64,000 nucleotides of DNA. Source: Nioella sp965215655. GTDB lineage: Bacteria; Pseudomonadota; Alphaproteobacteria; Rhodobacterales; Rhodobacteraceae. Shown here one piece after another: positions 17,843 through 25,552 of the stretch (positions within the stretch are counted from its first letter, which is position 1; every line of letters starts with the position of its first letter). The notes below the pieces were generated by a model. The model did no database searches and was not told where the DNA came from. It worked only from the letters and a program-made list of their open reading frames with translations. A program made the translations under genes and the position numbers. The stretch spans positions 1,054,001 through 1,118,000 of the forward strand of contig NZ_OZ244111.1 of NCBI RefSeq assembly GCF_965215655.1, in the 5' to 3' direction.

Positions 17843-19042
17843 ATGAGCACAGTCTTCAAAGGCAGTTTCACGCAGCAGGAGCCGATCCCCGAAGCCGGGA
17901 TCGAGGCGGCGCTGCGCGTGATGCGGGGCGGGCGTCTGCACCGCTACAACGTGGCGGATGGCGAGGTGGCCGAAACGGCCCTGCTGGAAGAGGAATTCGC
18001 CGCCTTCACAGGCGCGAAATACGCGCTGGCCGTGGCCTCAGGCGGCTATGCCATCGGCTGTGCCCTGCGCGCCCTTGGCGTTCAACCCGGCGACAAGGTG
18101 CTGACCAACGGCTTTACGCTGGCCCCGGTGCCCGGTGCGATTGCAGCGGTGAATGCCGAGCCGGTCTTTGTGGAAGTCACCGAGGACCTGACCATCGACC
18201 TCGATCACCTCGCGCGACTGGTGGCTGAAACGGATGCCAAGGTGCTGCTTCTCTCGCATATGCGCGGGCATATTTGCGATATGGAGCTGTTGATGCAGAT
18301 CTGCGACGGCGCCGGGGTGCAGGTTGTCGAGGATTGCGCCCATACCATGGGCGGGGCCTGGAAGGGCGTGCCGTCAGGACGGCATGGGGCGATGGCAGCC
18401 TATTCGACCCAGACCTATAAGCATATGAATTCCGGCGAGGGCGGCATCCTGACCTCCGACAACCCGGAGCTGATGGCCCGCGCGATCATGCTGTCGGGCA
18501 GCTATATGCTCTATGCCCGCCACCGCGCCGCGCCGCCGCCCGAGGCGTTCGAGCAGGTGAAGTGGGTGACGCCCAATGTCTCGGGCCGGATGGACAACCT
18601 GCGCGCGGCGATCCTGCGCCCGCAACTGGCCGACCTGCCGCGCCAGATCGATCGCTGGAACGCGCTTTATCACGCGGTGGAGGAGGGTCTGCGCAATACG
18701 CCGGGGCTGAAGGTGATCGAGCGGCCCGAGGAGGAAAGCATCGTCGGATCGTCGATCCAGTTCCTGCTGCCGGAGTTTTCGCCTGACCAGATCGACGACG
18801 TGATCAGGCGGTGTGCCGCCCGCGGTGTGGACCTGAAATGGTTCGGAGGCGCGGAGCCCGTGGCCTTCACCTCTCGCTATGACAGCTGGCGCTATGCCAG
18901 CCCGCAGAGCCTGCCCAATACCGACCGGATCCTGTCCGGGCTGATGGATATGCGGCTGCCGCTGACCTTCTCGGTGCAGGATGCGCGGCTGATCGCGGGG
19001 ATCATTGCCGAAGAGGTGCGGTCAACGGCCCTGTCCGCCTGA
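17843..19042 (+). CDS. DegT/DnrJ/EryC1/StrS-family aminotransferase
   Basis: A 399-residue PLP enzyme of the sugar-aminotransferase family. Conserved parts are YALAVASGGYAIGCALRALG for cofactor phosphate, the VVEDCAHTMGGAWKG strand with the PLP-ring aspartate, and the Schiff-base lysine in STQTYKHMNSGEGG. No other sugar-nucleotide genes are adjacent, so the substrate is unknown. The start is uncertain: ATG 17843 has no clear ribosome site, and a TTG at 17807 would overlap the gph stop. Two AT-rich palindromes follow the stop codon. Confidence 0.85.
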   Translation: MSTVFKGSFTQQEPIPEAGIEAALRVMRGGRLHRYNVADGEVAETALLEEEFAAFTGAKYALAVASGGYAIGCALRALGVQPGDKVLTNGFTLAPVPGAIAAVNAEPVFVEVTEDLTIDLDHLARLVAETDAKVLLLSHMRGHICDMELLMQICDGAGVQVVEDCAHTMGGAWKGVPSGRHGAMAAYSTQTYKHMNSGEGGILTSDNPELMARAIMLSGSYMLYARHRAAPPPEAFEQVKWVTPNVSGRMDNLRAAILRPQLADLPRQIDRWNALYHAVEEGLRNTPGLKVIERPEEESIVGSSIQFLLPEFSPDQIDDVIRRCAARGVDLKWFGGAEPVAFTSRYDSWRYASPQSLPNTDRILSGLMDMRLPLTFSVQDARLIAGIIAEEVRSTALSA

Positions 19043-19054
19043 CCCCCGGGCCAG

Positions 19055-19078
19055 GAAAAATCTTCCAGAAGATTTTTC
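19055..19078. repeat. AT-rich palindrome P1
   Basis: 11-base arms GAAAAATCTTC and GAAGATTTTTC around CA, starting 12 bases after the aminotransferase stop. The right arm ends in a T run, so it can also act as an intrinsic terminator. Member of the family at 19094, 22022, 22052, 22085, 24515 and 24539. Confidence 0.8.
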
Positions 19079-19093
19079 AGCATCCCCATCCGC

Positions 19094-19115
19094 AAAAATC
19101 TTCTGGAAGATTTTT
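19094..19115. repeat. AT-rich palindrome P2
   Basis: 10-base arms AAAAATCTTC and GAAGATTTTT around TG. It is nearly identical to P1 with the central dinucleotide changed, and is separated from it by 15 bases. Confidence 0.8.
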
Positions 19116-19159
19116 CCCGCGTGGTTTCGTGCCGTAGCGTCGCGAAGCACAGGATTCTT

Positions 19160-19207
19160 TTGACTCGCGGGTCGGTCATGCGTATTAACTGAACAAGCGT
19201 TCAATTA
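19160..19207 (+). promoter_or_regulatory. Sigma70-type promoter and TetR-like operator of the liu cluster
   Basis: TTGACT (19160-19165) and TATTAA (19183-19188) are separated by exactly 17 bases, a good housekeeping promoter. Immediately downstream, where transcription should start, TGAAC-AAGC-GTTCA (19190-19203) forms a palindrome that extends imperfectly to TAA/TTA at 19186-19207. Palindromes of the TGAAC/GTTCA type are typical operators of TetR-family repressors, and leucine/isovalerate genes are often controlled by MerR- or TetR-type regulators (LiuR, LiuQ). No such regulator gene lies in the window. Confidence 0.7.
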
Positions 19208-19222
19208 TGAAGGAGGCGGTCC

Positions 19223-20386
19223 ATGTTCATGGCCAGCATGACATTCGATCTGGGCGAAGAGGTGAATGCCCTGCGCGACATGGTGCATCGTTGGGCGCAG
19301 GAGCGTATCCGCCCGATGGCACAGGACATCGACAAGCAGAACCTGTTCCCGGCAGACCTGTGGACCGAAATGGGCGAGCTTGGTCTTTTGGGGATTACCG
19401 TACCCGAAGAATACGGCGGAGCGGGCATGTCCTACCTCGCGCATGTCATCGCGGTGGAGGAAATCGCGCGGGCCTCGGCCTCGGTCTCACTCTCCTACGG
19501 CGCGCATTCCAACCTTTGCGTGAACCAGATCAAGCTCAATGGCACCGACGAACAGCGCGCGAAATACCTGCCGCGCCTTGTGTCGGGCGAGCATGTGGGC
19601 GCGCTCGCCATGTCGGAAGCCGGGGCGGGGTCCGACGTCGTCTCGATGAAACTGCGCGCCGAGAAGCGCAACGACCGCTTTATTCTGAACGGCACGAAAT
19701 ACTGGATCACCAATGGCTGCGATGCCGACACGCTGGTGGTTTATGCCAAGACCGACCCGGAGGCGGGCAGCAAGGGCATCACCGCTTTCCTCATTGAAAA
19801 GGACATGGTGGGGTTCAGCACGTCGGAGCATTTCGACAAGCTCGGCATGCGCGGCTCGAACACGGCGGAGCTGATTTTCGAGGACGTGGAAGTGCCCTTC
19901 GAGAACATCCTGGGCGAAGAGGGCAAGGGTGTGCGCGTGCTGATGTCTGGGCTCGACTATGAACGCGTGGTGCTGGCGGGGATCGGCACCGGCATCATGG
20001 CCGCCTGTCTGGATGAGATCATGCCCTATTTGCGTGACCGCAAGCAGTTCGGGCAACCGATTGGCAGCTTCCAGCTGATGCAGGGCAAGATCGCCGACAT
20101 GTACACGGCGATGAACTCCGCCCGCGCCTATGTGTACGAGGTCGCCAAGGCCTGCGATCGGGGCGACGTGACCCGTCAGGATGCGGCGGCTTGCTGCCTC
20201 TATGCCTCGGAAGAGGCGATGAAGCAGGCGCATCAGGCGGTGCAGGCCATGGGCGGCGCAGGGTTCCTGTCCGACAGCCCGGTAAGCCGCATCTTCCGCG
20301 ACGCCAAGCTGATGGAGATTGGCGCAGGCACGTCCGAGATTCGCCGGATGCTGGTTGGGCGCGAGTTGATGAACACCATGGGCTGA
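19223..20386 (+). CDS. ivd: Isovaleryl-CoA dehydrogenase
   Basis: A 387-residue acyl-CoA dehydrogenase that oxidises isovaleryl-CoA to 3-methylcrotonyl-CoA in leucine breakdown, passing electrons to ETF. Fold segments: helical N-domain with GELGLLGITVPEEYGGAG, beta domain with ALAMSEAGAGSDVVSMK and YWITNG for FAD, and C-terminal QAMGGAGF and GTSEIRRMLVGREL. The catalytic base sits at Glu247 in SGLDYERVVLAG, the location used by isovaleryl-CoA dehydrogenase rather than the C-terminal position of most acyl-CoA dehydrogenases, which supports the substrate call. GGAGG precedes the start. It is the first gene of the liu cluster. Confidence 0.94.
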   Translation: MFMASMTFDLGEEVNALRDMVHRWAQERIRPMAQDIDKQNLFPADLWTEMGELGLLGITVPEEYGGAGMSYLAHVIAVEEIARASASVSLSYGAHSNLCVNQIKLNGTDEQRAKYLPRLVSGEHVGALAMSEAGAGSDVVSMKLRAEKRNDRFILNGTKYWITNGCDADTLVVYAKTDPEAGSKGITAFLIEKDMVGFSTSEHFDKLGMRGSNTAELIFEDVEVPFENILGEEGKGVRVLMSGLDYERVVLAGIGTGIMAACLDEIMPYLRDRKQFGQPIGSFQLMQGKIADMYTAMNSARAYVYEVAKACDRGDVTRQDAAACCLYASEEAMKQAHQAVQAMGGAGFLSDSPVSRIFRDAKLMEIGAGTSEIRRMLVGRELMNTMG

Positions 20387-20408
20387 GCCCCTGTCCCGGG
20401 AGAACGAG

Positions 20409-22013
20409 ATGAAACTGACATCCAAGATCATCACCGGCTCCGAGGACTTCGTAGCCAACCGCGCGGCGCATCTGGAGGCTCTCTCCGTAGTGCGCAAGGC
20501 GGCTGAGGCGGCGGCGCTTGGGGGTGGTGAGAAATCCCGCGCCCGGCACCTCGGCCGGGGTAAGATGCTGCCGCGCGAGCGGGTGGCGAACCTGCTCGAT
20601 CCCGGCTCGCCCTTCCTGGAGGTCGGCGCGACGGCGGGCCACGGCATGTATGACGGCGCGGCCCCCTGCGGGGGCGCCATCGCGGGCATTGGCCGGGTGC
20701 ATGGCCAGGAGGTCATGGTTGTTTGCAACGACGCCACCGTGAAGGGCGGCACCTACTACCCGATCACCGTCAAGAAACACCTGCGCGCGCAGGAGATTGC
20801 TGAGCAGAACAACCTGCCTTGCGTCTATCTCGTGGACTCGGGCGGTGCGAACCTGCCGCAGCAGGACGAGGTCTTCCCGGATCGAGAGCATTTCGGGCGT
20901 ATCTTCTACAATCAGGCCAATATGTCGGCCAAGGGCATCCCTCAGATCGCGGTGGTGATGGGCTCTTGCACGGCGGGTGGCGCTTACGTTCCGGCGATGT
21001 CGGACGTCACCATCATCGTGAAGGAGCAGGGGACGATCTTCCTTGCCGGTCCGCCGCTGGTGAAGGCCGCCATCGGTGAGGTCGTCAGTGCCGAGGAACT
21101 TGGCGGCGGCGACGTGCACACGCGACTTTCTGGCGTGGCCGATTACCTGGCCGAGGATGACGCCCATGCGCTGGCGCTGGCACGGCAGGCGGTTGCGGGG
21201 CTCAATCGCCGCAAACCGCAGACCGTTGATTGGCAGAGCCCGGAAGACCCCGCCTATGACCCCGAGGAGATCCTCGGGGTGGTCCCGTCCAGCCTGACCA
21301 CGCCCTATGATATCCGCGAAGTCATCGCGCGCGTGGTCGACGGCTCGCGCCTTGACGAGTTCAAGGCGCGCTTCGGCGAAACCGTGGTCTGCGGCTTCGC
21401 CCATGTCATGGGCTGCCCGGTCGGGATCGTGGCCAACAATGGCGTGCTCTACAGTGAAAGCGCCGCAAAGGCCGCGCATTTCATCGAGCTGTGCAGCCAG
21501 CGAAACATCCCGCTTGTCTTCCTGCAAAACATCACCGGCTTCATGGTGGGCCGCAAGTATGAGGCCGAGGGGATCGCCCGACACGGCGCCAAGATGGTGA
21601 CGGCGGTGGCGACGACGAAGGTCCCTAAGATCACCATGCTTGTGGGCGGTTCCTTCGGGGCGGGGAACTACGGCATGGCTGGGCGGGCCTATTCGCCCCT
21701 GTTCCTCTGGACCTGGCCCAATTCGCGTATCTCGGTCATGGGCGGTCCGCAAGCGGCGGGCGTGCTGGCGACGGTCAAGCGCGACGCGATCGAGCGGGCA
21801 GGGGGCACGTGGTCAGCGGAAGAAGAGGCGGAGTTCAAGCGTCCGACACTGGAGATGTTCGAGCATCAGTCGCATCCGCTCTATGCCTCGGCGCGGCTTT
21901 GGGATGACGGCATCATCGATCCGCGCAAGACCCGCGAGACGCTGTTCCTGTCTCTCTCGGCGTCCTTGAATGCCCCCATCGAAGAAACGCGCTTCGGCGT
22001 GTTCCGGATGTGA
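20409..22013 (+). CDS. mccB: Methylcrotonyl-CoA carboxylase, carboxyltransferase (beta) subunit
   Basis: A 534-residue carboxyltransferase that moves carboxyl from biotin to 3-methylcrotonyl-CoA, giving 3-methylglutaconyl-CoA. Two crotonase-like halves are visible: an N-half with NDATVKGGTYYPITVKKHLR and VYLVDSGGANLPQQ, and a C-half with QNITGFMVGRKYEAEGIARH and the acyl-binding GGSFGAGNYGMAGRAYSP. The length matches the family. It lies 22 bases after ivd and partners mccA, from which it is separated by three palindromes and the ASCH gene. Confidence 0.95.
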   Translation: MKLTSKIITGSEDFVANRAAHLEALSVVRKAAEAAALGGGEKSRARHLGRGKMLPRERVANLLDPGSPFLEVGATAGHGMYDGAAPCGGAIAGIGRVHGQEVMVVCNDATVKGGTYYPITVKKHLRAQEIAEQNNLPCVYLVDSGGANLPQQDEVFPDREHFGRIFYNQANMSAKGIPQIAVVMGSCTAGGAYVPAMSDVTIIVKEQGTIFLAGPPLVKAAIGEVVSAEELGGGDVHTRLSGVADYLAEDDAHALALARQAVAGLNRRKPQTVDWQSPEDPAYDPEEILGVVPSSLTTPYDIREVIARVVDGSRLDEFKARFGETVVCGFAHVMGCPVGIVANNGVLYSESAAKAAHFIELCSQRNIPLVFLQNITGFMVGRKYEAEGIARHGAKMVTAVATTKVPKITMLVGGSFGAGNYGMAGRAYSPLFLWTWPNSRISVMGGPQAAGVLATVKRDAIERAGGTWSAEEEAEFKRPTLEMFEHQSHPLYASARLWDDGIIDPRKTRETLFLSLSASLNAPIEETRFGVFRM

Positions 22014-22021
22014 CGCGCTAT

Positions 22022-22045
22022 GAAGAATTTTCGGGAAAATTCTTC
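22022..22045. repeat. AT-rich palindrome P3
   Basis: 11-base arms GAAGAATTTTC and GAAAATTCTTC around GG, beginning eight bases after the mccB stop. The stem sequence differs from P1/P2 but the pairing is perfect, so changes on one arm are matched on the other. Confidence 0.8.
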
Positions 22046-22051
22046 GGCGCG

Positions 22052-22077
22052 GCAAAATCCTTCCGGAAGGATTTTGC
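22052..22077. repeat. AT-rich palindrome P4
   Basis: A perfect 26-base palindrome with arms GCAAAATCCTTCC and GGAAGGATTTTGC, six bases after P3. It is the longest member and has no central spacer. Confidence 0.8.
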
Positions 22078-22084
22078 TGGTGGG

Positions 22085-22108
22085 GAAAAATCTTCTGGAA
22101 GATTTTTC
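22085..22108. repeat. AT-rich palindrome P5
   Basis: 11-base arms GAAAAATCTTC and GAAGATTTTTC around TG. It is the same sequence as P1 except for the central dinucleotide, and lies 33 bases before the ASCH gene. Confidence 0.8.
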
Positions 22109-22141
22109 GGGGGCCGGGAGCCCGAAAGAAAGAGGGCGGTT

Positions 22142-22561
22142 ATGACCGGAAAAACCCTGCAACAGATCATTGACGCGAATCCCGAGGCCGAGACGTTTCG
22201 TTTCGGAGACAGTGCCCGGCTTTGCGCCGACATCCTCGCGCTCGTGCGGGCGGGAAAGAAGACCGCCACCTGCGAGGCCATGCGCGCCTATACGCAAGAA
22301 GGCGATGCCCTGCCGGTTGTTGGGCGCCGCGATGTGGCACTCAACTGGGATGGAACGCCCGCGGTGATGCTGGAAACGGTCGAGGTGACCACGCGCCGCT
22401 TCGACCAAATGGACGAAGAGTTCGTGGCCGCGCAAGGGGAATTCCGCGACCTTGCCCACTGGCGCGAGGGCTACCGCGCCTATTTCGCCCGCAACGGCGG
22501 TTTCTCGGAAGACATGGAACTCATGTGCGAACGGTTCCGCATGGTGGAGGATTACGCATGA
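22142..22561 (+). CDS. ASCH domain-containing protein
   Basis: A 139-residue protein resembling the ASCH (PUA-like) superfamily: FRFGDSARLCADILALVRAGKKTATCEAM followed in sequence by ALNWDGTPAVMLETVEVTTRRF, with the late WREGYRAYFARNG segment. The GKKTAT-type motif is the conserved part of the fold. Some ASCH proteins are small RNases or amidohydrolases (YqfB), but the activity of this branch is unknown. A frame open from 22010 runs through the palindromes and is not used; AGAGGGCGG precedes 22142. Its stop overlaps the mccA start (ATGA). Confidence 0.8.
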   Translation: MTGKTLQQIIDANPEAETFRFGDSARLCADILALVRAGKKTATCEAMRAYTQEGDALPVVGRRDVALNWDGTPAVMLETVEVTTRRFDQMDEEFVAAQGEFRDLAHWREGYRAYFARNGGFSEDMELMCERFRMVEDYA

Positions 22562-24507
22562 TGTTTTCGAAGATCCTGATCGCCAACCGGGGCGAGATTG
22601 CCTGCCGGGTCATAGAGACGGCTCGCGCCATGGGCGTGCGCACGGTGGCCGTCTATTCCGACGCCGATGCGGGCGCGCGGCATGTGGCCCTGGCCGATGA
22701 GGCGGTACATATCGGCGGTCCTGCTCCGGCTGACAGCTACCTCAAGGGCGATGTCATTATCGCTGCCGCGCAGGCCATGGGGGCTGAAGCGGTCCATCCG
22801 GGCTACGGTTTCCTGTCCGAAAATCCCGATTTCGTGGAGGCGGTGGAGGCGGCGGGCCTGACCTTCATCGGGCCTTCCGCGGACGCCATACGCAAGATGG
22901 GCCTCAAGGATGCGGCCAAGAAGCTTATGGAAGAGGCGGGGGTGCCCGTCGTGCCCGGCTATCACGGCAGCAATCAGGACCCCGAGCACCTGTCGGGTGC
23001 GGCCGATGCCATCGGTTTCCCGGTGCTGATCAAGGCTGTTGCAGGTGGCGGCGGCAAGGGGATGCGTAAGGTCGACCGGCCTGATGACTTCATGAATGCC
23101 CTGGCCAGTGCCAAGGGCGAGGCGAAGACCGCCTTCGGAAATGACGCGGTGCTGATCGAGAAATTCGTCCAGCAGCCGCGCCATATCGAGGTGCAGGTCT
23201 TTGGTGACGGCACTCACGCTGTGCATCTCTTCGAACGCGACTGTTCCCTGCAACGCCGTCACCAGAAGGTGATTGAAGAGGCCCCGGCACCGGGCATGAC
23301 AACCGAGATGCGGGAGGCCATGGGGCAGGCGGGTGTGCGCGCGGCGGAGGCCATCGGCTACAAGGGCGCGGGCACGGTGGAGTTCATCGTCGACGGCTCC
23401 AAGGGCCTTCGGCGCGACGGGTTCTGGTTTATGGAAATGAACACGCGCCTGCAGGTGGAGCATCCTGTGACCGAGGCGATCACCGGCGTCGATCTGGTGG
23501 AATGGCAGCTGCGCGTTGCGGCGGGGGAAAGCCTGCCAAAGCAGCAAAACGAGCTGGCCATCACCGGTCACGCCTTCGAGGCGCGGCTTTATGCCGAGGA
23601 CGTGCCCAAGGGCTTCCTGCCCGCGACGGGGACGCTGGCGCATCTGCACTTCCCCGAAGGCGCGCGCTGTGACACCGGGGTGAGGACGGGCGATATGATC
23701 AGCCCCTGGTACGATCCGATGATTTCCAAGGTCATCGTGCACGGGCCAACGCGGGCGGTGGCGCTGAAACGGCTGGATCAGGCCCTCGCGGGCACTCAGG
23801 TGGCGGGGTCTGTGACGAACCTCGCGTTTCTGCGGGCGCTGGCGCAGCATGAAGACTTTGTTGCGGGGGATGTGGATACCGGCCTCATTGACCGCGATCT
23901 GGACAGCCTCGCCGCCGATCCTGTGGCCTGCGGCCGGGTGCGGTCGCTGGCGGCCCTGGCGGCGCTTGGGTTGCATCGGGACGGGCCCGCGCTTCAGGGC
24001 TTCAGCCTTTGGGCACCGCTGAAGCAGTTGGTGGCGCTCGACTACCGTGGCGAACGGCTGAGGGCCTTTGTCGAAACCCTCTCGCCCGGTCGCTTCCGGG
24101 TGGAGATCGAGGGCGCAGTGCATGAGATCGCCCTGACGGAGGGCCGTTGGAGCGTCGATGGGGCGCCCATACCGGCAGAGGTCGTGACACATGCGGCTGG
24201 TCTCTCGGTGTTCTGGGGCAACGGCTATCATTTCGACCCGGTCGATCCGCTCGACGTTGCAGCCGAGGGTGCGGTGGCGCTTGGTTTGATCGTCGCGCCG
24301 ATGCCGGGGTTGGTGAAAGCGGTGTTCGTTGAACCGGGGCAGGAGGTTGCCGCTGGCGACCGGCTGGCCATTCTGGAAGCCATGAAGATGGAGCATACCC
24401 TGACCGCGGGCCGCGACGGGACCGTGGCCGAGGTGCTGGCCAGTGCTGGCCAGCAGGTGGAGGAAGGTGCTGCGCTAATTCGGCTGGACGATGAGGACGA
24501 GGCATGA
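22558..24507 (+). CDS. mccA: Methylcrotonyl-CoA carboxylase, biotin-containing (alpha) subunit
   Basis: A 649-residue biotin carboxylase plus biotin carrier. Residues 1-450 are the ATP-grasp carboxylase: KILIANRGEIACRVI, HPGYGFLSENPDF, the glycine-rich AVAGGGGKGMRKV and FMEMNTRLQVEHPVTE. After a middle linker domain, the last 75 residues are the carrier with the biotinyl lysine in ILEAMKMEHTL (about residue 615). It works with MccB. Biotinylation would be done by BirA at 50992-51741. Two in-frame ATGs (22558, 22561) open the gene; the first overlaps the ASCH stop. Confidence 0.95.
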   Translation: MMFSKILIANRGEIACRVIETARAMGVRTVAVYSDADAGARHVALADEAVHIGGPAPADSYLKGDVIIAAAQAMGAEAVHPGYGFLSENPDFVEAVEAAGLTFIGPSADAIRKMGLKDAAKKLMEEAGVPVVPGYHGSNQDPEHLSGAADAIGFPVLIKAVAGGGGKGMRKVDRPDDFMNALASAKGEAKTAFGNDAVLIEKFVQQPRHIEVQVFGDGTHAVHLFERDCSLQRRHQKVIEEAPAPGMTTEMREAMGQAGVRAAEAIGYKGAGTVEFIVDGSKGLRRDGFWFMEMNTRLQVEHPVTEAITGVDLVEWQLRVAAGESLPKQQNELAITGHAFEARLYAEDVPKGFLPATGTLAHLHFPEGARCDTGVRTGDMISPWYDPMISKVIVHGPTRAVALKRLDQALAGTQVAGSVTNLAFLRALAQHEDFVAGDVDTGLIDRDLDSLAADPVACGRVRSLAALAALGLHRDGPALQGFSLWAPLKQLVALDYRGERLRAFVETLSPGRFRVEIEGAVHEIALTEGRWSVDGAPIPAEVVTHAAGLSVFWGNGYHFDPVDPLDVAAEGAVALGLIVAPMPGLVKAVFVEPGQEVAAGDRLAILEAMKMEHTLTAGRDGTVAEVLASAGQQVEEGAALIRLDDEDEA

Positions 24508-24514
24508 GCGGGGA

Positions 24515-24534
24515 AAATTTCTTCCAAGAAATTT
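24515..24534. repeat. AT-rich palindrome P6
   Basis: 9-base arms AAATTTCTT and AAGAAATTT around CC, starting eight bases after the mccA stop. Confidence 0.72.
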
Positions 24535-24538
24535 GGCC

Positions 24539-24556
24539 AGAATTTTCGAAAATTCT
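24539..24556. repeat. AT-rich palindrome P7
   Basis: A perfect 18-base palindrome, AGAATTTTC/GAAAATTCT, four bases after P6 and 24 bases before the GST gene. Confidence 0.75.
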
Positions 24557-24580
24557 TGTCCCAAGCGGAAAGGTTGCACG

Positions 24581-25249
24581 ATGATCCGGCTTCACCACGT
24601 CCCGCAGAGCCGGTCGATGCGCACCCTTTGGCTGCTCAATGAACTGGGGGTGCCTTACGAGCTGCAAGTCTGGCCCTTCGACAAGTCGCTGCGCTCCGCC
24701 GATTACCTTGCCAAGAACCCCGCGGGCCGTGTGCCCGCACTGGAGATCGACGGTGACTGCTGGTGGGAAACCGGCGCGATCACGGAGCTTCTATGCGAGC
24801 GCTTCCCCGGGGCGGGGATGAGCCGCGCGCCGGGGCATCCCGACCGCGCCCAGTGGCTGATCTGGATCCATTTCTCCGAAACCATCAGCCAGCATTGCGC
24901 GATCCTGACGCAGCAGCACATCATGCTCTATGATGACAGCATGCGCAGCCCGGTAGTCATGAAGCTGGAAGCCAAGCGGCTGGAAAAATGCTACGGGGCC
25001 ATCGAGGCGCGGCTGGAGGGGCGGGACTACCTGCTCGACAGCGGCTTTTCGGCGGCGGATATCTCTGTGGGGCAGGCGCTTTACATGGCGCGCCATTTCG
25101 CGCGGCTCGATCCCTTCCCGGCGCTGTCCGCCTGGTATGCGCGGATCACCGAGAGGCCCGGCTTCCTGCTGTCACGCCCGACGGAATCGCATGAAAGGCT
25201 GTACAAGCAAGACTTTTATCCCCCTTGGGAGATCGAGAAAGGACCATGA
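24581..25249 (+). CDS. Glutathione S-transferase family protein
   Basis: A 222-residue GST. The N-terminal thioredoxin-like domain has the active-site SRSMRTLWLLNELG and the cis-proline GRVPALEID; the C-terminal helical domain has FSAADISVGQALYMA, the N-capping box of GSTs. Within a leucine catabolic cluster it might isomerise or detoxify an acyl intermediate, but that is inference. The start at 24581 is chosen because the open frame above it runs through the palindromes. It is followed directly by the monooxygenase gene. Confidence 0.88.
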   Translation: MIRLHHVPQSRSMRTLWLLNELGVPYELQVWPFDKSLRSADYLAKNPAGRVPALEIDGDCWWETGAITELLCERFPGAGMSRAPGHPDRAQWLIWIHFSETISQHCAILTQQHIMLYDDSMRSPVVMKLEAKRLEKCYGAIEARLEGRDYLLDSGFSAADISVGQALYMARHFARLDPFPALSAWYARITERPGFLLSRPTESHERLYKQDFYPPWEIEKGP

Positions 25250-25250
25250 C

Positions 25251-25547
25251 ATGACTGCCCCCCTGCACGTCATCGCCCGGATCAAGGCGGCACCGGACAC
25301 GCTGGATGACCTTATTGCCTCGATGCGGATCATGGTGGCGGAGGTCCGCGAGGAACCCGGTTGCCTGCGCTATGATCTGACCCAATCTCAGGACGATCTG
25401 ACGGTGCTTGTCTTCGTGGAGGAATGGGCCACGCGCGCGGATTGGGAGACGCATATGGAGGGCGCGGCAATCGCGCGGCACCGTGCGCGCACCCGGCCCG
25501 AGATGATCCTCGATGCCGAGGTACACGCCCTTGGTCAAATCGCGTGA
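25251..25547 (+). CDS. Antibiotic biosynthesis monooxygenase (ABM) domain protein
   Basis: A 98-residue ferredoxin-like dimeric alpha-beta protein. The pattern VIARIKAAPDTLDDLIASM, EEPGCLRYDLTQSQDDLTV, FVEEWATRADWETHM is the ABM/YgiN signature. Members are quinol monooxygenases or small ligand-binding enzymes. It starts one base after the GST stop and its own stop overlaps a possible GTG start of mvaB, so it is translated within the liu transcript. The role in the pathway is unknown. Confidence 0.85.
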   Translation: MTAPLHVIARIKAAPDTLDDLIASMRIMVAEVREEPGCLRYDLTQSQDDLTVLVFVEEWATRADWETHMEGAAIARHRARTRPEMILDAEVHALGQIA

Positions 25548-25552
25548 CGGCC

